Part shown: positions 35,117 to 44,340 of the stretch, piece by piece | How the letters are laid out: each line of letters begins with the position of its first letter | Position numbering within the stretch: position 1 is the first letter of the stretch | Origin: Rs1 sp029027825 | GTDB lineage: Bacteria > Pseudomonadota > Gammaproteobacteria > Pseudomonadales > Balneatricaceae | Assembly: GCA_029027825.1 (NCBI GenBank) | Contig: CP093399.1 | Location: 3,534,001-3,598,000, forward strand | Length of the DNA: 64,000 nt | Direction: 5' to 3' | The notes under the pieces: model-generated | What the model saw: only the letters and a program-made list of their open reading frames with translations | Databases searched by the model: none | Told to the model about the DNA's origin: nothing | Program-made: the position numbers and the translations under genes

Positions 35117-35719
35117 ATGGACCTTCGTACATCATTGAGAAAAAAAATGCGCACCGCGCGTCAAGCGTTATCAGCAGCGCAACAGCTTGCCGCTGGCGAA
35201 GCCTTGCTTAGCCAGCTATTGGCGCTGCCAGCATTTATCCAAGCTGATTCAATTGCCTTATATTTAGCCAGTGATGGAGAGATCAACCCTGCGCTGATCA
35301 TTGATTACTGCTGGCGACAAAACAAGAAAGTTTTTTTACCGGTCTTAGATCCAGCGAGGCACCACCAACTGCTCTTCATACATTACTTGGCCGATACTCC
35401 GATGTGCTTAAACAAATATGCGATTCGCGAGCCTGCGACTCCCTATCGACAGACGATTGAGCCATGCCAATTAGATCTAGTACTTTTGCCGTTAGTCGCC
35501 TTCGATAGTAGCGGCGCAAGGATGGGGATGGGCGGAGGCTACTACGACAGAAGCTTTGCCTTTAAAGCGGCACCCGAGCAATCCAATCGCACTCCTCTGC
35601 TGCTAGGCTTAGCTCATCAGCTACAACAAGTGACAATACTTGAAGTAGCCAGCTGGGATATTCCGCTGGCAGGCATTGTCACTGATAAAAAGTACTTCGC
35701 TGTCGCAGCTGGTGCTTAA
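35117..35719 (+). CDS. ygfA: 5-formyltetrahydrofolate cyclo-ligase
   Basis: This enzyme converts 5-formyl-THF to 5,10-methenyl-THF using ATP; E. coli YgfA is linked to persister formation. The protein shows LRKKMRTARQALSA, DGEINPALIIDYCWRQNKKV, LDLVLLPLVAFDSSGARMGM and GGGYYDRSFAF, the nucleotide/substrate loop. I chose the ATG at 35117, which has AAGGA 7 bases upstream and gives 200 residues, over a TTG at 35075. It follows 6S RNA, and ssrS-ygfA is usually one transcript. Confidence 0.94.
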   Translation: MDLRTSLRKKMRTARQALSAAQQLAAGEALLSQLLALPAFIQADSIALYLASDGEINPALIIDYCWRQNKKVFLPVLDPARHHQLLFIHYLADTPMCLNKYAIREPATPYRQTIEPCQLDLVLLPLVAFDSSGARMGMGGGYYDRSFAFKAAPEQSNRTPLLLGLAHQLQQVTILEVASWDIPLAGIVTDKKYFAVAAGA

Positions 35720-35853
35720 TAACGACGGAACACAGCCAACAGCCCCCTACTCTTAAATAGTGAGTCCGACTTGTTCAGGGGACTCTGGTAATAAATCGAA
35801 TTTACGTGCACTATGGAACAAGCGACACGCTTTCATTTCTAGAGGGATTTAAT

Positions 35854-36375
35854 ATGAATACCAGTTTTGTTTTATCGTTTTCTGCCAAAGACAAACCCGG
35901 CATCGTCGAACTGCTATCTAACACCATTTCTTCTAATGGCGGCAACTGGCTAGAGTCGGCAATGTCTCATTTAGCAGGCCGTTTTGTTGGGATAGTCGTG
36001 GTTGATATTGCCACTGACAAAAAAACTAATTTAAGCAGTGCGATCAACGCACTCGCCTCTACCGAGCTATTAATTTCATTTGAAGTAATTGATCATCAAC
36101 AGCTAGAGGATGATACTGAGTACCAGTCTTTGGATATAGAATTAACCGGTCACGACAGGACCGGCATCGTCAATGAAATATCTAGTGTTTTGGCGAAGCA
36201 TGGCGCTAATGTAGAAGACCTAAGCACCGAATTAGTCTCTGGATCTATGTCAGCAGAGCTGCTATTTAAAGCAGATATACATGTCAGCATTAAACAAGAC
36301 GCTGATCTAGATGACCTACAAGAGGCGATAGAGGCGATAGCCGATGACTTAATGGTGGATATTCGCACCGACTGA
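35854..36375 (+). CDS. gcvR: GcvR-like protein with two ACT domains
   Basis: The product (173 residues from the ATG at 35854, which has GAGGG just upstream) has two ACT domains: residues about 3-75 (FVLSFSAKDKPGIVELLSNT) and about 90-170 (IELTGHDRTGIVNEISSVLA). This is the layout of the glycine cleavage repressor GcvR and related proteins. No gcv genes or gcvA are nearby, so a role in glycine control is inferred from family only. An in-frame start at 35806 is less likely. Confidence 0.8.
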   Translation: MNTSFVLSFSAKDKPGIVELLSNTISSNGGNWLESAMSHLAGRFVGIVVVDIATDKKTNLSSAINALASTELLISFEVIDHQQLEDDTEYQSLDIELTGHDRTGIVNEISSVLAKHGANVEDLSTELVSGSMSAELLFKADIHVSIKQDADLDDLQEAIEAIADDLMVDIRTD

Positions 36376-36394
36376 GGAGCAGGCAAATCATCGA

Positions 36395-36429
36395 CATATA
36401 TAGCCGCAGCTTTATCGCGGCCATATATG
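36395..36429. terminator. Long hairpin between convergent genes
   Basis: CATATATAGCCGC (36395-36407) pairs with GCGGCCATATATG (36417-36429), 12 of 13 positions, around a 9-base loop. It lies between the convergent GcvR-like and VF530 genes, suiting a bidirectional terminator, although U runs are absent. Confidence 0.5.
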
Positions 36430-36463
36430 CTAGCGACTCAGTTGAGTGCCAATCGAGCGAATC

Positions 36464-36721
36464 TCACTGCAGCTTACTGTCTTGCCCCCTCTTCCAAGGG
36501 CTGTCCAAATACTCTAAATACAGCGCCTCTACTTTATCGCGTGCCCACTGCGTACGACGTAAAAATTTTAAGCTCGACTTAATACTAGGATCTTGTTTAA
36601 AACAATTAATATTAATCCGCACCGCTAATTGCTCCCAACCATAAGCTTCTACCAGCTCTGCTACTATATCTGCAAGTTTTTTGCCGTGTAGCGGGTTGTT
36701 GGCCTGTGAATTATCGCTCAT
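36464..36721 (-). CDS. VF530 family DNA-binding protein (DUF2132)
   Basis: The 85-residue product begins MSDNSQANNPLHGKKLADIV and continues VEAYGWEQLAVRININCFKQ, then DPSIKSSLKFLRRTQWARDK VEALYLEY (two parts). This matches the VF530 family, small helical proteins related to SAP-like DNA-binding domains; the biological role is unknown. The ATG at 36719-36721 has AAGGGG upstream and is preferred to a start at 36745. Confidence 0.85.
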   Translation of the reverse strand: MSDNSQANNPLHGKKLADIVAELVEAYGWEQLAVRININCFKQDPSIKSSLKFLRRTQWARDKVEALYLEYLDSPWKRGQDSKLQ

Positions 36722-36864
36722 TTTATCCCCTTGAAGCCCTAACATAAATATTGTTAGCCAGCGTCCTAATCAACAGGGATATCTGTAGGCAACTCTGTTG
36801 ATGGATACAGCGAACAATGTAAGGCTTTTAACGGCTATTGACTATTTTACAGCAATAGCGAGTT

Positions 36865-38256
36865 TCATCGACTGGCGAGAAGCTTCTCACCGCGTTTAAC
36901 TGCTGCACGCACTTGATTTGGTGCAGTACCACCAATATGATCGCGCGCCGCGACCGAACCTTCAAGGGTTAACACCTCAAACACATCGGCTTTGATATCC
37001 GCTGAAAAAACTTGTAATTCAGCAAGACTCATTTCAGCAAGATCTTTATTTTGCTGGATGCCATAGGCAACCGACTTGCCAACCACTTCGTGGGCATCGC
37101 GAAAAGGCATGCCGCCACGAGTTAAATAGTCAGCCAAATCGGTGGCAGTAGAGAAACCGCGCAGCGCCGCTTCACGCATTTGCTCTTTTTTAGATTCAAG
37201 TGCTGGCACCATATCGGCATAGGCGCGCAAACAACCTTTAATCGTATCAATAGTGTCGAACAATGGTTCTTTATCTTCTTGATTGTCTTTGTTGTAGGCC
37301 AGTGGTTGAGATTTCATCAGCGTCAATAATGACATTAAATGCCCGTAGACTCGCCCGCTCTTACCACGAACTAATTCCGGCACATCAGGATTTTTCTTTT
37401 GCGGCATAATCGATGAACCGGTACAAAACCTATCTGGCAAGTTTACAAAATTGAACTGCGCAGAAGCCCACAGCACTAACTCTTCAGACATACGGGTTAA
37501 ATGCATCGCCAAAATGCTCGATGTCGCGCAAAATTCAATTGCAAAATCACGATCAGATACGGCATCAAGTGAGTTTTCAGCGGGGCGATCAAAACCTAAC
37601 AAATCGCTGGTCATCTGACGATCGATTGGATAGGTAGTACCCGCCAGAGCAGCTGCCCCTAAAGGCGACACATTGACTCTTTTACGAGTGTCGACAAAGC
37701 GCTCATAATCGCGACTCAACATTTCAAACCACGCCAGTAAGTGATGACCAAAAGTCACTGGCTGAGCAGTCTGTAAATGGGTAAAGCCCGGCATAATAGT
37801 ATCGGCCTCCCCTTGCGCCAACGCTAGTAAGCCCTGTTGCAAGCGGGTTATTTCCAGCAAGATATTGTCTATTTCATCACGTAAATAAAGACGAATATCT
37901 GTGGCAACTTGATCGTTACGTGAGCGCCCAGTGTGCAGTTTTTTACCGGTAGCACCTATTTTTTTGGTGAGCGCCGCTTCAATATTCATGTGAATATCTT
38001 CCAGCGCGATAGACCACTCAAAGTGGCCACTTTCAATCTCAGTTTGAATCTCACTTAAACCTTGTTCAATTTCAGCACATTCGCCAACCGTCAACACCCC
38101 GGCTTTAGTGAGCATTTTTGCATGCGCAACAGAACCTTGGATATCTTGTCGGTACATACGCTGATCAAAGTTAATAGATGCGGTAAAACGGGCGACAAAA
38201 GCATCTGTTGGCTCGCTAAAACGACCTCCCCACTGCTGGTTAGTCTCTTTACTCAT
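36865..38256 (-). CDS. argH: Argininosuccinate lyase
   Basis: ArgH splits argininosuccinate into arginine and fumarate. The 463-residue protein shows WGGRFSEPTDAFVARFTASI, DIHMNIEAALTKKIGATGKK, LHTGRSRNDQVATDIRLYLR, FTHLQTAQPVTFGHHLLAWF and the family signature GSSIMPQKKNPDVPELVRGK. It diverges from hemC, as in Pseudomonas. Confidence 0.97.
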   Translation of the reverse strand: MSKETNQQWGGRFSEPTDAFVARFTASINFDQRMYRQDIQGSVAHAKMLTKAGVLTVGECAEIEQGLSEIQTEIESGHFEWSIALEDIHMNIEAALTKKIGATGKKLHTGRSRNDQVATDIRLYLRDEIDNILLEITRLQQGLLALAQGEADTIMPGFTHLQTAQPVTFGHHLLAWFEMLSRDYERFVDTRKRVNVSPLGAAALAGTTYPIDRQMTSDLLGFDRPAENSLDAVSDRDFAIEFCATSSILAMHLTRMSEELVLWASAQFNFVNLPDRFCTGSSIMPQKKNPDVPELVRGKSGRVYGHLMSLLTLMKSQPLAYNKDNQEDKEPLFDTIDTIKGCLRAYADMVPALESKKEQMREAALRGFSTATDLADYLTRGGMPFRDAHEVVGKSVAYGIQQNKDLAEMSLAELQVFSADIKADVFEVLTLEGSVAARDHIGGTAPNQVRAAVKRGEKLLASR

Positions 38257-38651
38257 TGGATGTATTCCCTGTACTGATTAAATTGATAGGTTTAAAGTAG
38301 ATCGATCTTGGAAACTATTTTATATCCATCGCCCAAGCGGCTACTCGGCTACAATAGCACTTGCCAAGCCGCTGTTTATGGACGAAAACTATTTACGATA
38401 AGTATAAAATTCGCCGAGATTATAGCAGTTTTAATCTGCAAATATGCCGCGTCGTGCTACAATTTTTAGCTAATTAAAGTAAGTTTAAAATTTTTGCAAA
38501 GTACAGTGGCTACATCAGGAGTTTATCGACCACCAACTTAGAGTTTATCCAAGCTACTCTTGGTTATAATCATACTACTTATCTGAATCAGTGACTCACT
38601 GGTAATTTTGACTTTTATTACACGCAACATCAATATCATTAGGACAAGGCT
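38257..38651. other. Divergent promoter region argH/hemC
   Basis: No gene is seen. A TATAAT hexamer at 38565-38570 could be the hemC -10 element, although the matching -35 is weak. A fragment of the MITE family A repeat is at 38583-38601. The rest shows nothing recognisable. Confidence 0.4.
38583..38601. repeat. Terminal fragment of MITE family A
   Basis: CTGAATCAGTGACTCACTG matches one end of the family consensus (CTGAATCAGTGACTTCACAG) with a single-base gap. The other end is not seen. Confidence 0.45.
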
Positions 38652-39596
38652 ATGCAACCAGCAACCATCCGTATCGCTACACGCGAAAGCAAATTAGCAC
38701 TATGGCAAGCAGAATATGTCAAAGCGGAATTAGAGCATCATCACCCTGGCATTATTGTCGAATTAATCGGCATGACGACTAAAGGTGACATATTGCTGGA
38801 TTCACCACTGTCTAAAATTGGTGGCAAAGGGCTGTTTGTTAAAGAGCTTGAAGTAGCCATCCTCGAAAATCGAGCCGATATAGCCGTACACTCTATGAAA
38901 GATGTACCTATGGAGTTCCCCGAAGGTCTGGGACTCACCGTAATATGCCCGAGGGAAGATCCCACTGATGCATTCGTTTCCAACCATTTTGATTCACTGG
39001 CTAAATTACCCCAGGGAGCCGTGGTCGGAACTTCTTCTCTACGCCGCCAAGCGCTGATCAGAGAACACCGCCCAGATCTGGTGATTAAAGACCTACGCGG
39101 CAATGTGCAAACCCGATTACGCAAGTTGGACGAGGGCATGTACGACGCCATTATTTTAGCCAGTGCCGGCTTAATTCGCTTAGAATTAGAAGATCGGATA
39201 CGCTTTAGCTTACCCATTGATTTGTGCTTACCTGCAGGCGGGCAAGGCGCCGTCGGTATAGAATGTCGATTAGACGATCAAGCTACAATAGCTCTCCTGC
39301 AACCATTGCATCACATTTCTAGCGCATATTGTGTACTCGCAGAACGAGCGATGAATAAAAGATTGCAAGGTGGCTGCCAAGTTCCCATCGCTTGCCATGC
39401 AATACTCAACGATGACCACACTGAGCTCTACCTGCGCGGTTTAGTAGCGAGCCCAGATGGCGCTACAGTTTTGCGAGATGATATTCGCGGCAGTGTTGAC
39501 GATGCCGAAAAGATGGGCGTAGAACTTGCCGAACGTTTGATTGTGGCAGGTGCTGACGAAGTGCTGGCTGCAGTCTATCGACCACAGCATAGTTGA
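38652..39596 (+). CDS. hemC: Hydroxymethylbilane synthase (porphobilinogen deaminase)
   Basis: HemC condenses four porphobilinogens into hydroxymethylbilane for haem, sirohaem and B12 synthesis. The 314-residue protein shows IATRESKLALWQAEYVK, HSMKDVPMEFPEGL, GTSSLRRQALI, KDLRGNVQTRLRKLD, LPAGGQGAVGIE and LQGGCQVPIACHA, in which C242 carries the dipyrromethane cofactor. Its stop overlaps the hemD start by one base. Confidence 0.97.
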   Translation: MQPATIRIATRESKLALWQAEYVKAELEHHHPGIIVELIGMTTKGDILLDSPLSKIGGKGLFVKELEVAILENRADIAVHSMKDVPMEFPEGLGLTVICPREDPTDAFVSNHFDSLAKLPQGAVVGTSSLRRQALIREHRPDLVIKDLRGNVQTRLRKLDEGMYDAIILASAGLIRLELEDRIRFSLPIDLCLPAGGQGAVGIECRLDDQATIALLQPLHHISSAYCVLAERAMNKRLQGGCQVPIACHAILNDDHTELYLRGLVASPDGATVLRDDIRGSVDDAEKMGVELAERLIVAGADEVLAAVYRPQHS

Positions 39597-40417
39597 TGAG
39601 TACTGCGCTACTGCACAACTTGCCGGTGTTAGTCACCCGACCCGCTGATAAATCAGCCAATATGTGTGCACTGTTAGCGGCAAATGCGGCACATCCGATT
39701 GCTTTTCCAACTATCGAAATATCTCCGATAGTGGAGCAGCACCCTGATTTTGGCCAGCTAAAGCAGACAATAATGAATTTAGATTTATTCGATATCATTA
39801 TCTGTGTCAGCGCTAACGCCGCTCACCTCGCCGGCGAGCTGATTGATCAGTACTGGCCACAGCTGCCGATTAATAGCCAATGGTTTGCGATTGGCGAGCA
39901 GACGGCAACCGCTCTTGCCCAATTTGATATTCAGGCACAAGTCGCGGCGGGAAGCCAAGACTCTGAGTCACTGTTAGCCGATCCAGCTTTACAGAAAATA
40001 CCAGCCAGCAAGATTCTGATCCTAAAGGGACATGCAGGCAGAGCATTACTTAGCCAAACTTTAGCCTCAAGAGGAGCTATTGTTACTGAAGTGCCTCTTT
40101 ATAATAGGCTAATACCTGTTTATACTGACCAATATATAAATAGTATTTTATATAAATCAAGTTTATCCGCTATTCTTATTACTAGCGGTGAAGCGCTGCA
40201 AAACTTAACCGCAATCGCCAGAGATAGCTTAAACCAATTTGCTCAAAACTCACTATTCTCCACCGATTTGATTGTACCTAGTGCTCGTGTTGCAGAAATT
40301 GCTGCTACACAGCAATACCAACGTATCACAGTAGCGGCGGCGGCAGATGACCAATCAATGCTCGCTGCACTACTTTCAGTTAAAGGCTTGGAAGCTGACA
40401 ATGAAAAAACGAAATAA
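39596..40417 (+). CDS. hemD: Uroporphyrinogen-III synthase
   Basis: HemD cyclises hydroxymethylbilane with inversion of ring D. The product (about 273 residues) is poorly conserved, as is normal for the family, but shows VLVTRPADKSANMCALLAAN, PTIEISPI, DIIICVSANAAHLA, WFAIGEQTATALAQF, ILILKGHAGRALLSQTLASR and AILITSGEALQNL. The ATG at 39596 overlaps the hemC stop (TGATG). Its 3' end overlaps hemX. Confidence 0.92.
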   Translation: MSTALLHNLPVLVTRPADKSANMCALLAANAAHPIAFPTIEISPIVEQHPDFGQLKQTIMNLDLFDIIICVSANAAHLAGELIDQYWPQLPINSQWFAIGEQTATALAQFDIQAQVAAGSQDSESLLADPALQKIPASKILILKGHAGRALLSQTLASRGAIVTEVPLYNRLIPVYTDQYINSILYKSSLSAILITSGEALQNLTAIARDSLNQFAQNSLFSTDLIVPSARVAEIAATQQYQRITVAAAADDQSMLAALLSVKGLEADNEKTK

Positions 40418-41876
40418 GATAGTTACTGAAAACGCCCAATCAAAAGATGCTGAAGCAACTACAGCTACAACTAATCCAGCATCTCAATCCACCTCTAACT
40501 CCTCATCCAGTGACAAAGAAACTGCCACAGCAGTAGTTAACAGTGCAGATCAGGACCAGACAGCAGTAGACGAGCAGAGCGCAAAACAAAGTTTAACCGA
40601 CGCAGTTAAAACGAATACAGACTCTAAAGGTGTTGCCGATACCAACCAGCCGACCGCTAAAAAATCTGCGTCCGACACTAAGTCAACTAGTAGCAAATCT
40701 GCTCGCAGCGCCACTGTCGATAAAAAATCCATCCCTGCCAGCAAAGCTGAATCGCAAGCACCCGCTACAGAAGCAGCGCCTAAAGCGGCAAATAACAGCG
40801 GGAAATTGGCCTTAGTCATTTCAATTATTGCACTCGGCTTAGTTGGATTTCAGTATTATCAAACGCAATTTAGTGCAGATAGTAATGAGCAGCGTAGCGC
40901 CGCTAAAATTGATAGTATAAAACAGGCGCTAGCAACCAGTGTCGCCTCCACCAATCAAGTTAAGCTCGACTCTGCAGCGGCTATCAGCCAAGTAAAAATT
41001 ACTTTAAACGAGGTTAATGCCAATTTATTAAAACTCACCTCCACTGAAGCACAAAAATCTGCGGATATCAGCGCACTACAAACCCGCCTGACTAAAAGCA
41101 TTCAGCAAGTGCAAGCCTCAGGATTACAACAAAACTCCCGTAAAGACTGGCTACTGGCAGAAGTGGAATACTTATTGCGATTAGCCAACCAAAGAGTGTT
41201 GATGGAGAATAGTCCGATTGGCGCACTCGCACTTTTAGAGTCCGCTGACAAAATACTGCAGCAAACTGATGACGTATCTATTTTCTCAGTGCGCAAGGCG
41301 CTCGCTGCCGACATCGTTGCCTTAACGGCGGTACCCCATATAGATCAAGAAGGTTTATACTTGAAAATCGATGCGCTTAGTGCGCAAATAAACCAACTTA
41401 AACTAGTGCCTATTACCGACAAAAAGCAACTGCCAAAAATTATTGATGAAGTCGCTACACAAACTATAACTGAGGTAACGAAAAACGCTTTCGCTCAAGC
41501 TTGGGAAAAAGCTAGCGCTAAACTTGGCAAGTTAGTCGTCATCAATCATCGTGACAGTGCTATTGAGCCTTTATTATCTCCTGCTCAACAAGCGGGCTTA
41601 CTGCAGAATTTACACATTCTTTTCGAACAAACCCAATTGGCTCTACTGCAGCGAAAAACCACCCCTTATCAGCGCAGTATTGAAAAAGCAGAGCTCATTA
41701 TTAACACATATTTTCAAGCGAAAGATGGTACTACACAAGGTATATTAAAGGGCTTAAAGGAGCTAAAAGAGCAGCAAATTAGTGTTGATTTACCGAGTAT
41801 CGCCGGTTCTCTGAATTCTCTAAAAGCTTATTTAAAACAGAGCGCCGAGATTCTTAAAGCGGGAGTTGCAGGCTAA
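40401..41876 (+). CDS. hemX: HemX-like membrane protein (uroporphyrinogen-III C-methyltransferase-like)
   Basis: The product has a Ser/Thr/Ala/Lys-rich cytoplasmic N terminus, one membrane segment (LALVISIIALGLVGFQYYQT) and a long helical periplasmic region with RKDWLLAEVEYLLRLANQRV, the HemX family signature. HemX proteins lie in hem operons, but their function is unclear; annotation as a methyltransferase is doubtful. The ATG at 40401 has GGAAG 6 bases upstream and overlaps hemD; an upstream ATG at 40347 is unlikely. Confidence 0.88.
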   Translation: MKKRNKIVTENAQSKDAEATTATTNPASQSTSNSSSSDKETATAVVNSADQDQTAVDEQSAKQSLTDAVKTNTDSKGVADTNQPTAKKSASDTKSTSSKSARSATVDKKSIPASKAESQAPATEAAPKAANNSGKLALVISIIALGLVGFQYYQTQFSADSNEQRSAAKIDSIKQALATSVASTNQVKLDSAAAISQVKITLNEVNANLLKLTSTEAQKSADISALQTRLTKSIQQVQASGLQQNSRKDWLLAEVEYLLRLANQRVLMENSPIGALALLESADKILQQTDDVSIFSVRKALAADIVALTAVPHIDQEGLYLKIDALSAQINQLKLVPITDKKQLPKIIDEVATQTITEVTKNAFAQAWEKASAKLGKLVVINHRDSAIEPLLSPAQQAGLLQNLHILFEQTQLALLQRKTTPYQRSIEKAELIINTYFQAKDGTTQGILKGLKELKEQQISVDLPSIAGSLNSLKAYLKQSAEILKAGVAG

Positions 41877-43198
41877 TGAAACGTGTTCTGATTCTCTTAT
41901 TTATAGTCTTAGCCGCCGGTGCTTTTATCGGTGAAAAAATGGTCCAAGATCCAGGTTATGTATTGCTATCATTTAACAATACCACCATCGAAACCAGTGT
42001 CTGGGTGTTATTGCTACTGACCTTCTTCGGCTTTTTAATCACTCACTGGACTGTCAATTTATTTTTTAGAATCGGCATTCCCGGGCAGTTTATCGGCAGG
42101 TGGCGCAAAGCAAGAATTGCTAGCAGCGCACAAAAGCGCACCTTTAAAGGATTAATCGCTCTATCAGAGGGACAGTGGTGGCAAGCTCAACGTCTGTTAT
42201 CGCAAACTGCACCGATTGCAGCCCAACCTTTAATCAATTACCTAGGTGCAGCGAAAGCGGCACACGAGCAAGGCAATGCGGCCGACACCGATGAGTTTTT
42301 TGCCAAGGCGCGGGCTATTGCTCCTGCGGCAGAAGTCAGCATTAGCTTACAAGAAGTCGATGTACTAATGGATCGCGGCAACAGTGCGCAAGCCCTGATC
42401 ACCTTAAAGCGTTTGCATAGTTTAGCGCCTAAGCACACTGGTATTTTACGGCATTTAGCTGAGTTATATCAAAACCAACAAGACTGGGATGGGCTCATCG
42501 CTTTAATGAGCAAATTGCGTAAGCACCAAGTATTTGCCACCGAGCAACTGGCAGCTATGGAAGCAAATTGTTACCGGCAAATGCTGACCACTGTCGTTAA
42601 AAAGCTCCCCATTGAATGCAGCACAGATGTTAGAGTAAAAGCACTCACCAGAGGCTGGAAGGCTCTGCCAAACGCCCTCAATCAAACAGCGGCGATGAAG
42701 GCCACCTATGCCAGTGCTTTAAACGCGGCTAATGCCCCTGATGATGCTGAAAAGTTTTTGCGCACTCAGATTAAACGCGATTGGGATAATCAGTTGATTG
42801 GGCTGTACGGAACTCTGCAAACTAGCGATCCAACTAAACATTACAACACCGTTGCAGGCTGGCTAAAAAAACAACCTACTCATGCAGCACTACAACTTTG
42901 CGCTGCACGCTTAGCGATGTTCAACGAAAAATGGCAAATTGCAGTGCAGCACTACCAGAGCAGTATTGATTTACAGCCTAAAGTAGAAGCATATCGCGGT
43001 CTAGCCAGATTACTGGAAAGCTTAGGTGAACATGAAAAATCCTTAGAAATGAATCAAAAGGCTATGGATCTAACCGAGGACGACTCTCCGCTAATACCTT
43101 TACCAGCTCCACTGGAAACGCCTGCTAAAGAGACTGACCAAATTGCAGAGAGCACAGCTATAAAAATCGAAGAAAAACCACAAACGGCTAGCGCTTAA
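41876..43198 (+). CDS. hemY: HemY-like TPR membrane protein
   Basis: The 440-residue protein has two N-terminal membrane segments (about 3-18 and 36-62), the HemY N-domain (GYVLLSFNNTTIETSVWVLL) and a C-terminal set of TPR helices. This HemY is unrelated to protoporphyrinogen oxidase and its function is unknown. It overlaps the hemX stop by one base (TAATG) and ends the hemCDXY operon. Confidence 0.9.
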   Translation: MKRVLILLFIVLAAGAFIGEKMVQDPGYVLLSFNNTTIETSVWVLLLLTFFGFLITHWTVNLFFRIGIPGQFIGRWRKARIASSAQKRTFKGLIALSEGQWWQAQRLLSQTAPIAAQPLINYLGAAKAAHEQGNAADTDEFFAKARAIAPAAEVSISLQEVDVLMDRGNSAQALITLKRLHSLAPKHTGILRHLAELYQNQQDWDGLIALMSKLRKHQVFATEQLAAMEANCYRQMLTTVVKKLPIECSTDVRVKALTRGWKALPNALNQTAAMKATYASALNAANAPDDAEKFLRTQIKRDWDNQLIGLYGTLQTSDPTKHYNTVAGWLKKQPTHAALQLCAARLAMFNEKWQIAVQHYQSSIDLQPKVEAYRGLARLLESLGEHEKSLEMNQKAMDLTEDDSPLIPLPAPLETPAKETDQIAESTAIKIEEKPQTASA

Positions 43199-43294
43199 AT
43201 GCTTTTCAACCATTAGTGGCCGCCCAATAAAACAGGCTTAACGATTCTATTTAAACCTGTTTTCTCTCTAAACCTCCTTAACACTGAGTGACTG

Positions 43295-44335
43295 ATGAGC
43301 ATTACAGCACTTCTAAAAATTAGCGCACCGATTATTCAAGCCCCGATGGCTGGGGTGCAAGATTATCGTTTAGCGGTCGCCGTAGCCAGAGCCGGTGGTT
43401 TAGGTTCTATTCCCTGCGCGATGCTCAGTATTACGCAAATGCTCGCGCAAATTACAGCCTTTCAAAAGCAGCAGAGTGGCAGCTATAACTTAAATTTTTT
43501 TTGCCATAGCGACGCAAAAAATAAAGCCGCTCAACTGACCGCTTGGCGTGAAACTTTGCATCCCTATTTTGAGGAATTCCAGGTTGAAGAACCCCAACAA
43601 GCAAGCCCCGCCCGCACCCCCTTTAATCAACAGATTGTCGACGCACTGGCACCCCTAGCTCCCCCTGTCCTCAGCTTCCACTTTGGCTTACCTGAGCCGA
43701 AGCTCCTTGAACAAGTAAAAGCTTGGGGAGCAATCATTATCTCCAGCGCCACTAGCGTCAATGAAGGGCTGTGGCTAGAGCAACAGGGTGCCGACATTGT
43801 GATTGCGCAAGGCTTGGAAGCTGGCGGTCACAGAGCGATGTTTATGGAAACCGATATCACTCAACAACTAACCACCTTTAGCTTAGTGCCACAGCTGGTA
43901 GACAGCCTTAAAATACCCGTCATAGCTGCAGGGGGAATAGCCGATTCTCAAGGCATACAAGCGGCGCTAAATTTAGGCGCGAAAGGCGTGCAAATAGGCA
44001 CTAGCTATTTGCTTTGCGATGAAGCGAATACTAGCAACTTGCACCGTAGAGCACTAGTATCAGAACATGCGCAGCATACCTGTTTAACCAATGTCTTTAG
44101 CGGTCGCCCTGCGCGGGGGATAGTCAACCGGGCAATCACCGAACTCGGCCCGATTAATGATAGTGCTCCAAACTTTCCGCTCGCTGCTATCGCCATGACA
44201 AAACTACGCAGCGCCGCAGAAAAAGCTCACTCTAGTGATTTTTCACCACTGTGGTGCGGTCAAAACGTGCGCGGCTGTAGAAACATTTCTGCCACTGAAC
44301 TCACCCGTGAATTAATGTCTGCTTTTAAGGATTAG
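43295..44335 (+). CDS. Nitronate monooxygenase-like FMN enzyme
   Basis: The 346-residue protein is a 2-nitropropane dioxygenase/nitronate monooxygenase family TIM barrel. It shows PIIQAPMAGVQDYRLAVAVA, ARAGGLGSIPCAM, the histidine-containing AQGLEAGGHRAMF, VIAAGGIADSQGIQAALNLG and GVQIGTSYLLCDEA for FMN phosphate binding. These enzymes oxidise alkyl nitronates, including toxic propionate 3-nitronate; the substrate here is uncertain. It lies 96 bases after hemY and 5 bases before a transporter gene. Confidence 0.87.
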   Translation: MSITALLKISAPIIQAPMAGVQDYRLAVAVARAGGLGSIPCAMLSITQMLAQITAFQKQQSGSYNLNFFCHSDAKNKAAQLTAWRETLHPYFEEFQVEEPQQASPARTPFNQQIVDALAPLAPPVLSFHFGLPEPKLLEQVKAWGAIIISSATSVNEGLWLEQQGADIVIAQGLEAGGHRAMFMETDITQQLTTFSLVPQLVDSLKIPVIAAGGIADSQGIQAALNLGAKGVQIGTSYLLCDEANTSNLHRRALVSEHAQHTCLTNVFSGRPARGIVNRAITELGPINDSAPNFPLAAIAMTKLRSAAEKAHSSDFSPLWCGQNVRGCRNISATELTRELMSAFKD

Positions 44336-44340
44336 TAATA

